Made by a program: the position numbers and the translations under genes
Shown here: positions 26,573 to 36,066 of the stretch, piece by piece
Layout: every line of letters begins with the position of its first letter
Position numbering within the stretch: position 1 is the first letter of the stretch
Origin: Methylovirgula sp. 4M-Z18
Lineage (GTDB): Bacteria; Pseudomonadota; Alphaproteobacteria; Rhizobiales; Beijerinckiaceae
Direction of reading: 5' to 3'
Assembly (NCBI RefSeq): GCF_037890675.1
Contig: NZ_CP149574.1
Coordinates: 4,502,874 to 4,566,873 of the forward strand
Length of the DNA: 64,000 bases
The notes under the pieces: model-generated
The model's database searches: none
What the model was told of the DNA's origin: nothing
What the model saw: the letters and a program-made list of their open reading frames with translations, nothing else

Positions 26573-26896
26573 TTATTGCGTTTGCCGCGCGGCCTTCTCC
26601 TCCAAACCGGATTGACCGGTGCGCCGTGCCAATTCGTCCATAACATCCTGCAACGGAACGCCGCCAGCCTGCAAGACGACGAGCAGATGATACAGCACGT
26701 CGGCGGCTTCCATTTTCAGCGCCTTTTTGTCGCCCTGGATCGCCGCGATCACGGTTTCGACCGCCTCCTCGCCGAGCTTCTTGGCGGCGAGCGGCTGGCC
26801 GCCGTCGAGCAATTTGCGGGTGTAGGACGTGTCGCCCGAGGCTTTGGCGCGGGCCGCAATCAGGCCGGCGAGATCATCCAGGGTAAAAGCAGACAT
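26573..26896 (-). CDS. hisE: Phosphoribosyl-ATP pyrophosphatase
   Basis: 107 residues, the stand-alone HisE. It hydrolyses phosphoribosyl-ATP to phosphoribosyl-AMP, step 2 of histidine synthesis. [18 protein letters not shown] is the MazG-like metal-binding helix pair. The start ATG shares one base with the hisF stop (TGATG). HisI, usually separate in Rhizobiales, is not in the window. Confidence 0.94.
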   Translation of the reverse strand: MSAFTLDDLAGLIAARAKASGDTSYTRKLLDGGQPLAAKKLGEEAVETVIAAIQGDKKALKMEAADVLYHLLVVLQAGGVPLQDVMDELARRTGQSGLEEKAARQTQ

Positions 26897-27660
26897 CAGC
26901 TATCCATCCGCATCGGGATACCGGCTTGCGCCATATGGGTTTTGGCCTCGCCGATCGTATATTCGCCAAAATGGAAGATCGAGGCCGCGAGAACCGCGCT
27001 GGCATGGCCCTTTTTCACCCCGTCGACGAGGTGATCGAGTGTGCCGACGCCGCCCGAGGCGATGACCGGGATCGACACCGCATCGGCGACGCTACGGGTG
27101 AGCTCAAGATCGAAGCCGACCTTCGTGCCGTCGCGGTCCATAGAGGTGAGCAGGATTTCGCCGGCGCCGAGCTCCGCCACTTCGCGGGCGAAATTCACCG
27201 CGTCGATGCCGGTGCCCTTGCGGCCGCCATGGGTGAAGATTTCCCACTTGCCGGGCGCGACATTCTTCGCGTCGATCGCCACCACGACGCATTGGCTGCC
27301 GAACTTTTCCGCCGCCTCCTTCACGAAGGCGCGGTTGGCGACGGCGGCCGAATTGATCGACACTTTGTCGGCCCCTGCGAGCAGCAGGTTGCGAATATCG
27401 TCGAGCTTGCGCACGCCGCCGCCGACCGTGACCGGCATGAAGCAGCAGCCGGCGGTGCGCGCGACGACATCGAACAGGATGCCGCGGTTTTCATGGGTCG
27501 CGGTGATGTCGAGAAAACACAATTCATCCGCGCCGGCCGCGTCATAGGCGATCGCGCATTCGACCGGATCGCCCGCGTCGCGCAGATTGAGGAAACTGAC
27601 GCCTTTGACGACACGGCCGTCTTTGACATCGAGACAAGGAATGATGCGGGATTTCAGCAT
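26896..27660 (-). CDS. hisF: Imidazole glycerol phosphate synthase, cyclase subunit
   Basis: 254 residues from the ATG at 27660 ([20 protein letters not shown]). With HisH it makes imidazole glycerol phosphate and AICAR. The general acid/base aspartates are in CLDVKDG (D11) and the later AIDAKN strand. The frame is open upstream, but that extension has no resemblance to the family. It is separated from its usual neighbour hisA by the mocR-livJ insert and needs its own promoter in the 163-base gap 27661-27823. Confidence 0.95.
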   Translation of the reverse strand: MLKSRIIPCLDVKDGRVVKGVSFLNLRDAGDPVECAIAYDAAGADELCFLDITATHENRGILFDVVARTAGCCFMPVTVGGGVRKLDDIRNLLLAGADKVSINSAAVANRAFVKEAAEKFGSQCVVVAIDAKNVAPGKWEIFTHGGRKGTGIDAVNFAREVAELGAGEILLTSMDRDGTKVGFDLELTRSVADAVSIPVIASGGVGTLDHLVDGVKKGHASAVLAASIFHFGEYTIGEAKTHMAQAGIPMRMDS

Positions 27661-27823
27661 GGCGAGGCTTTGTGGGATTGTCGCGCTTGTGTCAAGGTAG
27701 CGTTGGAGCCTGGGATTTATAGGCCAATTTGTCAAAAGTTGCCTTTGGCGCAAGGATTGCCGGGCGGCCTGAGGCCTCCTTTGGGTTGGGCGAAATGAAC
27801 CCCGGTCGTCAGCGCGCCGTCCT

Positions 27824-29233
27824 TCATACCGACCTAAAAACGGCTCTTGGGCCGTCTGCCAATGTCGTCGCTATAATGCGAAGTGCCGTTGCGAGTTCGT
27901 CGCGAGAGGATGCGCAGGCAAGGTTAATTCGCACGGCATGTTCGACAGGTTGGCGATCGGCCGCGAAGGCCGTTGCCGGCATGACGGCGACACCCTTGGC
28001 TTTGGCGTTGGCCGCAAACTCGTCCGAACGCCAGGGTGCGGGCAATTTCAACCATATAAACATGCAGCGCGGGTCGAAATTAAAGTCAGCGCCGGCCAAA
28101 ATTGCCGTTGCGATCAGGTTGCGCGCCCGCAGTTCGGTGAGCTGCGCGTTAAGAATCGCCTGGGCCGTGCCATCATTCAGCCAACGGCTTGCAACTAGGG
28201 CACTAAGCGGATTGGACATCCAAGCTGTCGTGCGCACGGCATCTGCCGCCAGCACCGCACGACCGTTCGGGCAAAGCAAATAGCCAATGCGCAATCCCGG
28301 CGCCAGTGCCTTCGACAATGCGGAAATATGATACGTGCGCTCTGGCGCCAATGTGATCAGCGCGGGCGGTCTCACCTTCAGCATCGGGCCATAGACGTCA
28401 TCTTCGATAATCGTCACATCGTGTTGTTCGGCGATTTTTACCAGCGCATGTCTGCGCGCTTCGCTCATCGTCACCACGCAAGGATTATGCAGCGACGGTA
28501 TGACGAAAACAGCCTTGATCCGCTGGCGGCGGCAAAGATCGTCCAACTCGTCAGCGGCGAGTCCTTCTGGGTCGCTGCCGATGCCGACGATATTGAATTG
28601 GAACATCTGCGCCAAAGCTCTTAGACCGTAATAGGTCAGCCGGTCGGCAGCTATGGTGTCGCCGGGCCTGATGACGCTGCCGATCGCAGCCAGCAAGGCG
28701 TGTTGGGCGCCGCTTGTCAGAACAATATCGTCGATGTCAGGCTCAAACCCATTGAGCGCAATCCAGCGTCCGCCGGCCGCCCGCGCCCAGGCGGGGCCTT
28801 CCGGCGGTTGATATTCTTGCAATTCGGAGAAGCGTGGATCATTGGCAAGAAGCGGCAAAGTATCAGCCAGGCGTTGCTTGAAATCATCAACAGCAGGCCG
28901 GTTAACCGTCAGGTCAATCAGTTCGCGGGATGCCATCGACCGGTCCACGCGAGGCATGAGTGTTTCCGGCACGACTACGGTTCCGCGCTTGGTGCTGCTC
29001 ACGACAAGATTAAGATTCTTGAGTTCCCGATAGGCTCGCGTCACGGTGGAAACATTGATTCCCCGCTCCCTGGCAAAATTCCGTTGCGGGGGGAGCTTGA
29101 TGCCGGGTTTCAATTCGCCGGATCTGATTTTGGCCTCCAGTTCGCCGGCAATTTCCAAATAGGTCGGTATGCGAACCGCTTTTGGTTGCTCATTGGCGGA
29201 CAAGGCGAATGTTTTTGTCCTATTTGCCGTCAC
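27824..29233 (-). CDS. MocR/GntR-family regulator with aminotransferase domain
   Basis: 469 residues from the GTG at 29233 ([11 protein letters not shown]). The N-terminal GntR-type winged HTH ([43 protein letters not shown] pattern, about 24-70) is joined to a fold-type-I PLP domain, with [20 protein letters not shown] and the [17 protein letters not shown] region that holds the PLP lysine. Such regulators sense amino acids or vitamins, often GABA, taurine, or PLP itself. Longer starts exist upstream but would swallow a candidate operator box at 29242. It is divergent from livJ. Confidence 0.85.
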   Translation of the reverse strand: MTANRTKTFALSANEQPKAVRIPTYLEIAGELEAKIRSGELKPGIKLPPQRNFARERGINVSTVTRAYRELKNLNLVVSSTKRGTVVVPETLMPRVDRSMASRELIDLTVNRPAVDDFKQRLADTLPLLANDPRFSELQEYQPPEGPAWARAAGGRWIALNGFEPDIDDIVLTSGAQHALLAAIGSVIRPGDTIAADRLTYYGLRALAQMFQFNIVGIGSDPEGLAADELDDLCRRQRIKAVFVIPSLHNPCVVTMSEARRHALVKIAEQHDVTIIEDDVYGPMLKVRPPALITLAPERTYHISALSKALAPGLRIGYLLCPNGRAVLAADAVRTTAWMSNPLSALVASRWLNDGTAQAILNAQLTELRARNLIATAILAGADFNFDPRCMFIWLKLPAPWRSDEFAANAKAKGVAVMPATAFAADRQPVEHAVRINLACASSRDELATALRIIATTLADGPRAVFRSV

Positions 29234-29241
29234 GAGATGTC

Positions 29242-29250
29242 CCACACAAT
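29242..29250 (-). promoter_or_regulatory. Operator half-site CCACACAAT next to the mocR start
   Basis: CCACACAAT repeats the same nine bases at 29437-29445 in direct orientation. It lies nine bases before the chosen mocR start codon, where binding would repress the regulator. Confidence 0.45.
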
Positions 29251-29408
29251 ATAGATCCGCCAGAAGTGCTTTTGAGATTCTGTGCCGCCGATTCCTTATA
29301 GCAGCGGATGGGGCCAATGGTCCAGTATCACCGGTTTGCCGCCAGTTTCGGTATTTTAGCCAGGTTTTGCTCAAATTACGAGGTGAGGGATTTTTTGCAA
29401 AATCCTCA

Positions 29409-29445
29409 ATTGTGTGGCTTGACTAATTTTTTATATCCACACAAT
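29409..29445. promoter_or_regulatory. Candidate MocR operator: inverted ATTGTGTGG/CCACACAAT
   Basis: ATTGTGTGG (29409-29417) and CCACACAAT (29437-29445) are perfect 9-base inverted repeats with a 19-base AT-rich spacer. They cover the likely livJ promoter elements. Together with the box at 29242 there are three copies of one nonamer in the mocR-livJ gap and none noticed elsewhere in the window. Confidence 0.6.
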
Positions 29446-29448
29446 AAT
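29419..29448 (+). promoter_or_regulatory. Likely livJ promoter
   Basis: TTGACT at 29419-29424 and AATAAT at 29443-29448, an 18-base spacer, 84 bases before the livJ start. The -10 overlaps the right operator arm. Confidence 0.45.
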
Positions 29449-29531
29449 GGTTCCAGCGAGCCAATAGCGTTCGAGCCCTTGTTTCGAGGCGGCGACCAAA
29501 TTCGGACGCTTACAATCCTAGGAGGAATCGG

Positions 29532-30653
29532 ATGAAAACATTGCACCTATCCAGCCTGATGTTGTGTGTTGGCCTTGCTTGGGCGGGCGCAGCGCAGGCA
29601 CAAGTTAAGCTTGGCGTCGTCGGCCCAATGACCGGCCCGAACGCGGTATTCGGTAAGGAGATCTTGGACGGCACGAAACTGGCCGTCGATGACATCAATG
29701 CCGCCGGCGGCGTCCTTGGTCAGAAGATCGAGATTGATGAGGGCGACGATGTTTCCGATCCCAAGCAGGGCGTATCCGTTGCCAATAAGCTTGCCGCTGA
29801 TGGCGTCAAACTGGTGGTTGGCCATTATAATTCCGGTGTCAATATTCCGGCTTCCGAAGTCTATGAAGACAACGACATGCTCGACATCAGCCCGGGTGCG
29901 ACAAACCCGAAGCTGACCGACCGCGGAATGTGGAATGTTTTCCGCACATGCGGGCGCGACGACCAGCAGGGCGCGGTTGCCGGCGCTTATCTTGCCAAGG
30001 AACTCAAAGGTAAGAAAGTCGCTTTCATCCACGACAAAACCACTTATGGCAAGGGGCTCGCCGACGAGACGCGCAAGGTTGCGTTGGCCAAGGGCGTGCC
30101 AGAAGTGCTTTATGAAGGCGTCAACGCAGGCGAGAAGGATTACTCCGCCATTGTCTCTAAAATCAGGGAATCCGGGGCCGATGTGGTCTATTGGGGCGGC
30201 TTGCAGACAGAGGGTGGTCTCATTGCCCGTCAAATGCACGATCAGGGGATGAAAGTGCAAATAATGTCTGGCGATGGTATCGTGACCAATGAATACGCCA
30301 CCATCGGCGGAGATGCCGTTATCGGCACGCTTATGACTTTCGGTCCGGATCCAGCCAAGAAAGCCTCTGCTGCAAAGCTTGTGGCAGAAATGAAGGCCAA
30401 AAATGTCGACCCCGGCGCCTTCGTATTTTATTCTTATGCCGCCGTCGAGATCATGAAACAGGCAGCGGATACAGCAAAGAGCCTCGACTCGCATCAGATG
30501 GCCGATGCCATCCATTCGGGCATGATCTTCCATACCGTCCTAGGTGATCTTTCTTTTGACGCCAAAGGCGACCGCAAAGATCCCGATTACGTTATGTACT
30601 CCTGGAATAAGGATGCAGCTGGGCAGATCACCTACACCGAGCTGGCGAAGTAG
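29532..30653 (+). CDS. Branched-chain amino acid-type ABC substrate-binding protein (LivJ/LivK family)
   Basis: 373 residues with a Sec signal peptide (LMLCVGLAWAGAAQA, cleavage near residue 24) and the mature opening VKLGVVGPMTGPNAVFGKE, typical of LivJ/K-type periplasmic binders. The ribosome site AGGAGG lies just before the ATG. No liv permease or ATPase gene is nearby, so it must supply a transporter coded elsewhere or act alone. It is divergent from mocR and has an AT-richer base composition than the his genes around it. The ligand is unknown. Confidence 0.88.
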   Translation: MKTLHLSSLMLCVGLAWAGAAQAQVKLGVVGPMTGPNAVFGKEILDGTKLAVDDINAAGGVLGQKIEIDEGDDVSDPKQGVSVANKLAADGVKLVVGHYNSGVNIPASEVYEDNDMLDISPGATNPKLTDRGMWNVFRTCGRDDQQGAVAGAYLAKELKGKKVAFIHDKTTYGKGLADETRKVALAKGVPEVLYEGVNAGEKDYSAIVSKIRESGADVVYWGGLQTEGGLIARQMHDQGMKVQIMSGDGIVTNEYATIGGDAVIGTLMTFGPDPAKKASAAKLVAEMKAKNVDPGAFVFYSYAAVEIMKQAADTAKSLDSHQMADAIHSGMIFHTVLGDLSFDAKGDRKDPDYVMYSWNKDAAGQITYTELAK

Positions 30654-30690
30654 GGCTCATAACAAAACAAATCTGCTGCCAACTGGCTTT

Positions 30691-31422
30691 TCATCGGCGC
30701 GCTTTTATCAGCGCCAGCGCTTCCGCCGGGTCAATCCGCCCGTCATATAGCGCGCGCCCGGTGATTGCACCGGCCAGCTTGGCGCAGCGCGGCTGCAACA
30801 ATTGCTTCACATCGTCGAGCGAGGCAAGCCCGCCCGAGGCGATGACCGGAATTTGGACCGCCTCGGCGAGGGCGAGCGTGCCGTCGAGATTGAGGCCCTT
30901 CAACACCCCGTCGCGCGAAATATCCGTGTAGATGATCGCGGCGACGCCGGCGTCCTCGAATCTTTTGCCGAGTTCGCTAGCGGTGATCTCGGACGTCTGC
31001 GCCCAGCCGTCCACGGCGACCAGACCGTCGCGCGCATCGATACCGACGGCGACGCGGCCCGGATGCCGGCGTGCGGCCTCCCGCACGAGGTCGGGATTTT
31101 TCACCGCTGCCGTGCCGATGATGACGCGGGCGACGCCCTTGGCGAGCCAGCCGTCGATGGTGCGCATGTCGCGAATGCCACCGCCGAGCTGCATCGGCAT
31201 TTTGACGGTGGCGAGGATCGCATCGACCGCTTGCGCATTCATCGGCTTGCCGGCGAAGGCGCCGTCGAGATCGACCACGTGCAGATATTCAAAGCCCTGT
31301 GCCTCAAAGCTTTTCGCCTGCGCGGCCGGGTTGGTGTTGAACACGGTGGCTTGCGCCATATCGCCATGGACGAGGCGCACGCACTCGCCCTCTTTCAGGT
31401 CGATGGCGGGGAAGAGAATCAT
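30691..31422 (-). CDS. hisA: Phosphoribosylformimino-5-aminoimidazole carboxamide ribotide isomerase
   Basis: 243 residues; a (beta-alpha)8 isomerase, step 4 of histidine synthesis. [18 protein letters not shown] carries the conserved D8 and the later IYTDISRDG strand carries the second catalytic aspartate. It follows hisH by 28 bases and ends 37 bases from the livJ stop, which runs the other way. In the usual order hisF would follow directly. Confidence 0.95.
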   Translation of the reverse strand: MILFPAIDLKEGECVRLVHGDMAQATVFNTNPAAQAKSFEAQGFEYLHVVDLDGAFAGKPMNAQAVDAILATVKMPMQLGGGIRDMRTIDGWLAKGVARVIIGTAAVKNPDLVREAARRHPGRVAVGIDARDGLVAVDGWAQTSEITASELGKRFEDAGVAAIIYTDISRDGVLKGLNLDGTLALAEAVQIPVIASGGLASLDDVKQLLQPRCAKLAGAITGRALYDGRIDPAEALALIKARR

Positions 31423-31450
31423 GGTTTGGCTTTCTTAGATCATTTTGGCT

Positions 31451-32101
31451 TCAAGGCTTCCAGGTCAGGAAGTTGCCGATGAGCCGCAGCCCGAGCGTCT
31501 GGCTTTTCTCGGGGTGAAACTGGGTGCCGAACATATTGTCCTTGGCGACGATCGCCGTGACGGGACCGCCGTACTCGGCCTCCGCGACGACGTCGCTGAG
31601 ATGCTTGGCATCTAGGTGAAAGGAATGGACGAAATAGGCGTGCAAGCCCCGTTCGCCCGTAGCGATATCGGCGAGCAGCGGGTGCTCGCGCAAGATCCGC
31701 AGGGTGTTCCAGCCCATATGCGGGATCTTCAGATTCGCATCGCTCGGCGTGATTGCCTTCACGTCGCCAGCGATCCAATCGAGACCCGGCGTAATCACAT
31801 GTTCGAGGCCGCGCGAGGCCATCAATTGCATGCCGACGCAAATCCCCAGGAACGGCCGGCCCTTGTGCCGCACCGCCTCTTCCAGCGCATCACGCATGCC
31901 GGCAATGGCATTGAGGCCGGCGGCGCAATCGGCAAAAGCACCGACACCGGGCAGGACGATCCTGTCGGCCTCGCGGACCTTGTCCGGATCGGCCGTGACG
32001 AGGATGGGGCCGGGCAGAGCCGCCTCCTGCGCCACCCGCTCGAACGCCTTTTGCACCGAATGCAAATTGCCCAAGCCGTAATCTATGATCGCAACACTCA
32101 C
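31451..32101 (-). CDS. hisH: Imidazole glycerol phosphate synthase, glutaminase subunit
   Basis: 216 residues; releases ammonia from glutamine for HisF. The class I glutaminase triad is visible: C88 in GICVGMQ, and H196 and E198 in [17 protein letters not shown] and PGVGAFADC are the other family motifs. The start at 32101 overlaps the end of the DUF2628 gene by four bases. HisF, its partner, lies 3.8 kb away beyond the insert. Confidence 0.95.
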   Translation of the reverse strand: MSVAIIDYGLGNLHSVQKAFERVAQEAALPGPILVTADPDKVREADRIVLPGVGAFADCAAGLNAIAGMRDALEEAVRHKGRPFLGICVGMQLMASRGLEHVITPGLDWIAGDVKAITPSDANLKIPHMGWNTLRILREHPLLADIATGERGLHAYFVHSFHLDAKHLSDVVAEAEYGGPVTAIVAKDNMFGTQFHPEKSQTLGLRLIGNFLTWKP

Positions 32102-32541
32102 CGGCGGCCCTCCGCCTGCGGAAAGAGGCCGATCACATCCGGGCTTTGCTGTGGCTGCGGCGCGCCGGGCGTCCAGCGGCTGAAGAAATGCAGCTCTGCT
32201 GCTGTCAAAGTGTCGCCCATGACCACGCCGGTCAGCGTGTAATTGCGCCGGGTCAAGGCAGCGCGCAGCAAGGTGCGCCCTTCGAGGCCGAGCAGCACAT
32301 TGAGCAGCAGCACGCCGAGCCCAAACGCGCTTTCGGGCCAGGATTGCCAGCGGACGATTCCGTACCAGGCGACGATCAGCGCCAGCGCGGCGCTGCCTTC
32401 AACCCACAATCGGTTCCACAGCAGCCACAGCGGGCCGAACACCAGCGCGCGCCACGCGAATTGCTCAGGTACGAACCGGACTTGATCCGCCGCTTCCGGC
32501 AGCATCTCGCCGTTGGGAACATGAATGGTGTAAATAGCCAT
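32098..32541 (-). CDS. DUF2628 membrane protein in the his cluster
   Basis: 147 residues with two or three membrane segments in the middle ([45 protein letters not shown]). It fits DUF2628, whose function is unknown. It sits between hisB (3-base gap) and hisH (4-base overlap), so it is translated with the histidine enzymes, a placement seen in Rhizobiales. Nothing in its sequence suggests a catalytic role. Confidence 0.8.
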   Translation of the reverse strand: MAIYTIHVPNGEMLPEAADQVRFVPEQFAWRALVFGPLWLLWNRLWVEGSAALALIVAWYGIVRWQSWPESAFGLGVLLLNVLLGLEGRTLLRAALTRRNYTLTGVVMGDTLTAAELHFFSRWTPGAPQPQQSPDVIGLFPQAEGRR

Positions 32542-32544
32542 AGT

Positions 32545-33138
32545 TCACCCCCCCAATGTGCCTTTGGTCGAGGGAATCCTGTCGGCCTGGCGCGGGTCGA
32601 CCGTCATCGCCTCGCGCAAGGCGCGTGCAAGACCCTTGAAGCAGGATTCGGCAATATGGTGATTGTTGTCGCCATAAAGCGTTTCCACATGCAAGGTCAA
32701 ACCGGCATTCATCGCGAAAGCCTGAAAGAATTCGCGCACCAATTCGGTGTCGAAGTCGCCAATTTTAGCGTTGGAAAAGCTCGTTTTCCAAACCAAGAAC
32801 GGCCGGCCCGAAAAGTCGAGCGCGACGCGGGTCAGCGTCTCGTCCATCGGCAGATAGGCGTGCGCATAACGGGTAATGCCGCGCTTGTCGCCCAAGGCTT
32901 CACGGATCGCCTGGCCGAGCGCGATGCCGACATCCTCCACCGTATGGTGTTGATCGATATGCAGATCCCCTTTGGCGGCCACCTCCAGATCGATCATCGC
33001 ATGGCGGGCGATCTGGTCGAGCATATGTTCGAAAAAGCCGATGCCGGTCGCGAGCTTGGCGATGCCGGTGCCGTCGAGATTGACCTTGACGGCGATGTCG
33101 GTTTCCTTGGTGGTGCGCGTGATGGCAGCGCTGCGCAT
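32545..33138 (-). CDS. hisB: Imidazoleglycerol-phosphate dehydratase
   Basis: 197 residues, the mono-functional HisB. Step 6 of histidine synthesis. The manganese-binding repeats are [14 protein letters not shown] and [19 protein letters not shown], with [14 protein letters not shown] before them. It is the first gene of the his group, so the promoter lies in the 137-base gap shared with the divergent LysE gene. Confidence 0.95.
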   Translation of the reverse strand: MRSAAITRTTKETDIAVKVNLDGTGIAKLATGIGFFEHMLDQIARHAMIDLEVAAKGDLHIDQHHTVEDVGIALGQAIREALGDKRGITRYAHAYLPMDETLTRVALDFSGRPFLVWKTSFSNAKIGDFDTELVREFFQAFAMNAGLTLHVETLYGDNNHHIAESCFKGLARALREAMTVDPRQADRIPSTKGTLGG

Positions 33139-33181
33139 GGAGGGGTTTCCCGTTAAAACGTGAGGCTTCTAACAAGCTCGA

Positions 33182-33231
33182 GGCCTTTTGGCCATAGAGC
33201 TATGCGATTTCAGCACTCGTGCCAAAGGCCT
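33182..33231. repeat. Imperfect inverted repeat in the hisB-lysE gap
   Basis: GGCCTTTTGGC and GCCAAAGGCC (one bulged T) face each other across about 27 bases between two divergent genes. It may be an operator or the top of a folded leader; no regulator is adjacent. Confidence 0.3.
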
Positions 33232-33275
33232 ATGGTGTTGTATAGGCTTAATAATCACTTGTTTTGGATCCTGTC

Positions 33276-33908
33276 ATGATCGCTTTTTCGACTTGGGCAG
33301 CCTTTGCGCTGCTCTGTTTGGGCATGGTGCTGACGCCTGGCCCCAACATGATTTATCTCGTCTCGCGCTCCATCTGCCAGGGCCGCTTGGCCGGGCTGAT
33401 TTCGCTCGGGGGCGTGGCGCTCGGCTTTTTCGTTTACATGCTGTGCGCGGCTTTCGGCATCACGGCGCTGCTTTTTGCCGTGCCGCTCGCCTATGACGCT
33501 TTGCATTTCGGCGGCGCGATCTACCTCGCCTATCTCGCCTGGCAGGCGCTCAAGCCCGGCGGCCGGGCGCCGTTCCAGGTCCGCGATCTGCCGCCGGATT
33601 CGCCGCGACGGCTCTTCACCATGGGATTTGTGACGTCGCTGCTCAACCCCAAGATCGCCATGTTGTATATGTCGCTGCTGCCTCAGTTCATCGACCAGCA
33701 GGCCGGCCATGTGCTGGAACAATCACTGATTCTTGGCGCGACGCAGATCGTGGTCAGCGTGATCGGCAACGCGTTTTTCGCGATTACCGCCGGCACGATC
33801 GCCGGATTCCTGGCCAAACGCCCGACCTGGGGCCAGGTGCAGCGGTATCTGATGGGCACGGTTTTGGCGGCGCTGGCCGTCAAGATTGCGACGGACGCTA
33901 GCCGCTAG
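33276..33908 (+). CDS. LysE/RhtB-family amino acid exporter
   Basis: 210 residues from the ATG at 33276 ([15 protein letters not shown]); a TTG four codons earlier is less likely. About six membrane segments and the family signature [17 protein letters not shown]. It exports an amino acid or a homoserine-type compound; the substrate is not readable. It is divergent from hisB and lies just before hslV. Confidence 0.85.
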   Translation: MIAFSTWAAFALLCLGMVLTPGPNMIYLVSRSICQGRLAGLISLGGVALGFFVYMLCAAFGITALLFAVPLAYDALHFGGAIYLAYLAWQALKPGGRAPFQVRDLPPDSPRRLFTMGFVTSLLNPKIAMLYMSLLPQFIDQQAGHVLEQSLILGATQIVVSVIGNAFFAITAGTIAGFLAKRPTWGQVQRYLMGTVLAALAVKIATDASR

Positions 33909-33923
33909 AGATCACCTTCGCCT

Positions 33924-33950
33924 CTTGCAACTGACCTCGCGGGCCCATAG
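33924..33950 (+). promoter_or_regulatory. RpoH-like (heat-shock) promoter of hslVU
   Basis: CTTGCAA, 13 bases, then CCCATAG: close to the sigma-32 pattern CTTGAAA-N11-15-CCCCAT. It is 40 bases before the hslV start and partly follows the end of the LysE gene. Confidence 0.55.
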
Positions 33951-33990
33951 ATCGGTCGTGTCCGGTCCTTTGGCCCCGAGAGAGTTCCGC

Positions 33991-34545
33991 ATGAGTGAAT
34001 CCCCCCAATCCTGGCACGCCACTACCATTCTTATGGTCCGCAAGGACGGCAAGACGGTGATCGGCGGTGACGGCCAGGTCAGCCTTGGCAATACGATCAT
34101 CAAGGGAAATGCCAAAAAGGTCCGGCGCCTGGCCAAGGGCGACGTGATCGCCGGTTTTGCCGGTGCGACGGCGGACGCGTTCACCTTGTTCGAGCGGCTC
34201 GAAGCCAAGCTCGAGCAATATCCCGGCCAGTTGACCCGCGCCTGCGTCGAACTCGCCAAGGATTGGCGGACCGACCGCTATTTGCGCCGCCTCGAGGCGA
34301 TGATGCTGGTGGCCGACAAGACGACCGGGCTCGTGCTCACTGGCACTGGCGACGTGCTTGAGCCGGAGCAGAGCGAAAAAGGCAGTGTTATGGCGATTGG
34401 CTCGGGCGGCAATTATGCGCTGGCCGCCGGCCGCGCGTTGATCGATACCGATCTTGATCCCGAAGAAATCGTCCGCCGCGCGATGAAGATCGCTGCCGAC
34501 ATTTGCGTCTTCACCAATCACTCGCTGGTGATCGAGACGATTTGA
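33991..34545 (+). CDS. hslV: ATP-dependent protease subunit HslV
   Basis: 184 residues from the ATG at 33991. It is the peptidase of the HslVU heat-shock protease. Cleavage of the first ten residues would expose the catalytic threonine of [10 protein letters not shown], and GGDGQVSLG follows, as expected. It is coupled to hslU by a 15-base gap with AAGGA. Confidence 0.95.
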   Translation: MSESPQSWHATTILMVRKDGKTVIGGDGQVSLGNTIIKGNAKKVRRLAKGDVIAGFAGATADAFTLFERLEAKLEQYPGQLTRACVELAKDWRTDRYLRRLEAMMLVADKTTGLVLTGTGDVLEPEQSEKGSVMAIGSGGNYALAAGRALIDTDLDPEEIVRRAMKIAADICVFTNHSLVIETI

Positions 34546-34560
34546 TTCAAGGATAGTTTT

Positions 34561-35865
34561 ATGACCGACTTTTCTCCCCGTGAAATCGTCTCCGAACTCG
34601 ATCGCTTCATCGTCGGCCAGGGCGACGCGAAACGTGCCGTGGCAATCGCTTTGCGCAACCGCTGGCGGCGTCTGCAGCTTGAAGGCACGATGCGCGAAGA
34701 AGTTCTGCCGAAAAACATTCTGATGATCGGGCCGACCGGCTGCGGCAAGACGGAAATTTCCCGCCGGCTCGCCAAGCTCGCCAACGCACCGTTCTTGAAG
34801 GTCGAAGCCACAAAATTCACCGAGGTCGGTTATGTCGGTCGCGATGTCGAGCAGATCGTTCGCGACTTGCTCGAAGTCGGTATCTCGCTCATCAAGGACT
34901 CAAAGCGCAAAGGCCTGCAGGCCAAGGCGCAGCTTGCTGCTGAGGAGCGCGTGCTCGATGCGCTTGTCGGCGCCAACGCGAGCGGCACGACGCGCGATTC
35001 GTTCCGCAAGAAGCTGCGCGCGAGCGAACTCGACGACAAGGAAATCGAGATCGAACTGACGCAATCGTCGGGCGGCCTGCCGATGTTCGAATTGCCGAAC
35101 ATGCCGGGCGCTTCGGTCGGCGCCATCAACATTGGCGACATTTTCGGCAAGGGCTTCGGCCAACGCACGAAGACCCGCCGCACGACCGTGCGCGAAGCCT
35201 ATGAACCCTTGATCGCGGAAGAGAGCGACAAGCTGATGGATCAAGAACAGCTTGTGCAAGAGGCGATTCGCGAAGTCGAAAGCAATGGCATCGTCTTCCT
35301 CGACGAGATCGACAAGATCTGCTCGCGCGAAGGCCGCGGCGGTGACGTTTCGCGCGAAGGCGTGCAGCGCGATCTTCTCCCGCTGATCGAAGGCACCAAT
35401 GTGGCGACGAAACATGGGACGGTGAAGACCGATCACATTCTCTTCATTGCATCGGGCGCCTTTCACGTCTCAAAACCGTCCGACCTCTTGCCGGAATTGC
35501 AGGGCCGTCTGCCGATCCGCGTCGAACTCGCCTCGCTCAACGAAGAGGATTTCCGCCGCATCCTGACCGACACGGAAGCGAGCCTGATCAAGCAATATGT
35601 GGCACTGATGAAGACGGAAGGCGTCGACCTCGTCTTCACGTCCGATGCGATCGAGGCTTTGGCGCGAGTTGCGGTGCAGGTCAATTCGACGGTGGAAAAT
35701 ATCGGCGCGCGCCGGTTGCAGACCGTGATGGAGCGGGTGCTCGACGACATCAGCTTCACCGCGACCGACCGTTTCGGCGAGACGATCACGATCGACGGCG
35801 CTTTTGTCGAAAAGAATATCGGCGACCTCGCGCGCAACGCGGATTTGAGCCGGTTTATTTTGTAG
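34561..35865 (+). CDS. hslU: ATP-dependent protease ATPase subunit HslU
   Basis: 434 residues. The AAA+ unfoldase of HslVU. Walker A GPTGCGKT is at 57-64, [20 protein letters not shown] is the pore loop region, and [10 protein letters not shown] is Walker B. It ends in DLSRFIL, the C-terminal tail that docks in HslV. It is followed by a REP-like palindrome. Confidence 0.96.
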   Translation: MTDFSPREIVSELDRFIVGQGDAKRAVAIALRNRWRRLQLEGTMREEVLPKNILMIGPTGCGKTEISRRLAKLANAPFLKVEATKFTEVGYVGRDVEQIVRDLLEVGISLIKDSKRKGLQAKAQLAAEERVLDALVGANASGTTRDSFRKKLRASELDDKEIEIELTQSSGGLPMFELPNMPGASVGAINIGDIFGKGFGQRTKTRRTTVREAYEPLIAEESDKLMDQEQLVQEAIREVESNGIVFLDEIDKICSREGRGGDVSREGVQRDLLPLIEGTNVATKHGTVKTDHILFIASGAFHVSKPSDLLPELQGRLPIRVELASLNEEDFRRILTDTEASLIKQYVALMKTEGVDLVFTSDAIEALARVAVQVNSTVENIGARRLQTVMERVLDDISFTATDRFGETITIDGAFVEKNIGDLARNADLSRFIL

Positions 35866-35870
35866 GTGCT

Positions 35871-36002
35871 CGTCATTTCGAGCGCAGCGAAGCAATCCAT
35901 CCACTCCCCTGATAATTTGGCCGCAGTCGCGACCGCTGCTGCCAGACAATCGATTGTAACGTAGGTTGGGAGATGGATTGCTTCGCTGCGCTCGCAATGA
36001 CG
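35871..36002. repeat. REP-like palindrome between hslU and murJ
   Basis: The 30-base arms 35871-35900 and 35973-36002 are reverse complements with one mismatch. The unit begins CGTCATTTCGAGCGCAGCG and is the same family as the pair at 6001-6409. The position right after hslU suggests a role at the end of its mRNA. Confidence 0.8.
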
Positions 36003-36066
36003 GATGAGGGAGGAGTGCAAGACCCGTTGCCACGCGGCTTCCAGCCAACACCTGTAAGAGCGGCAC

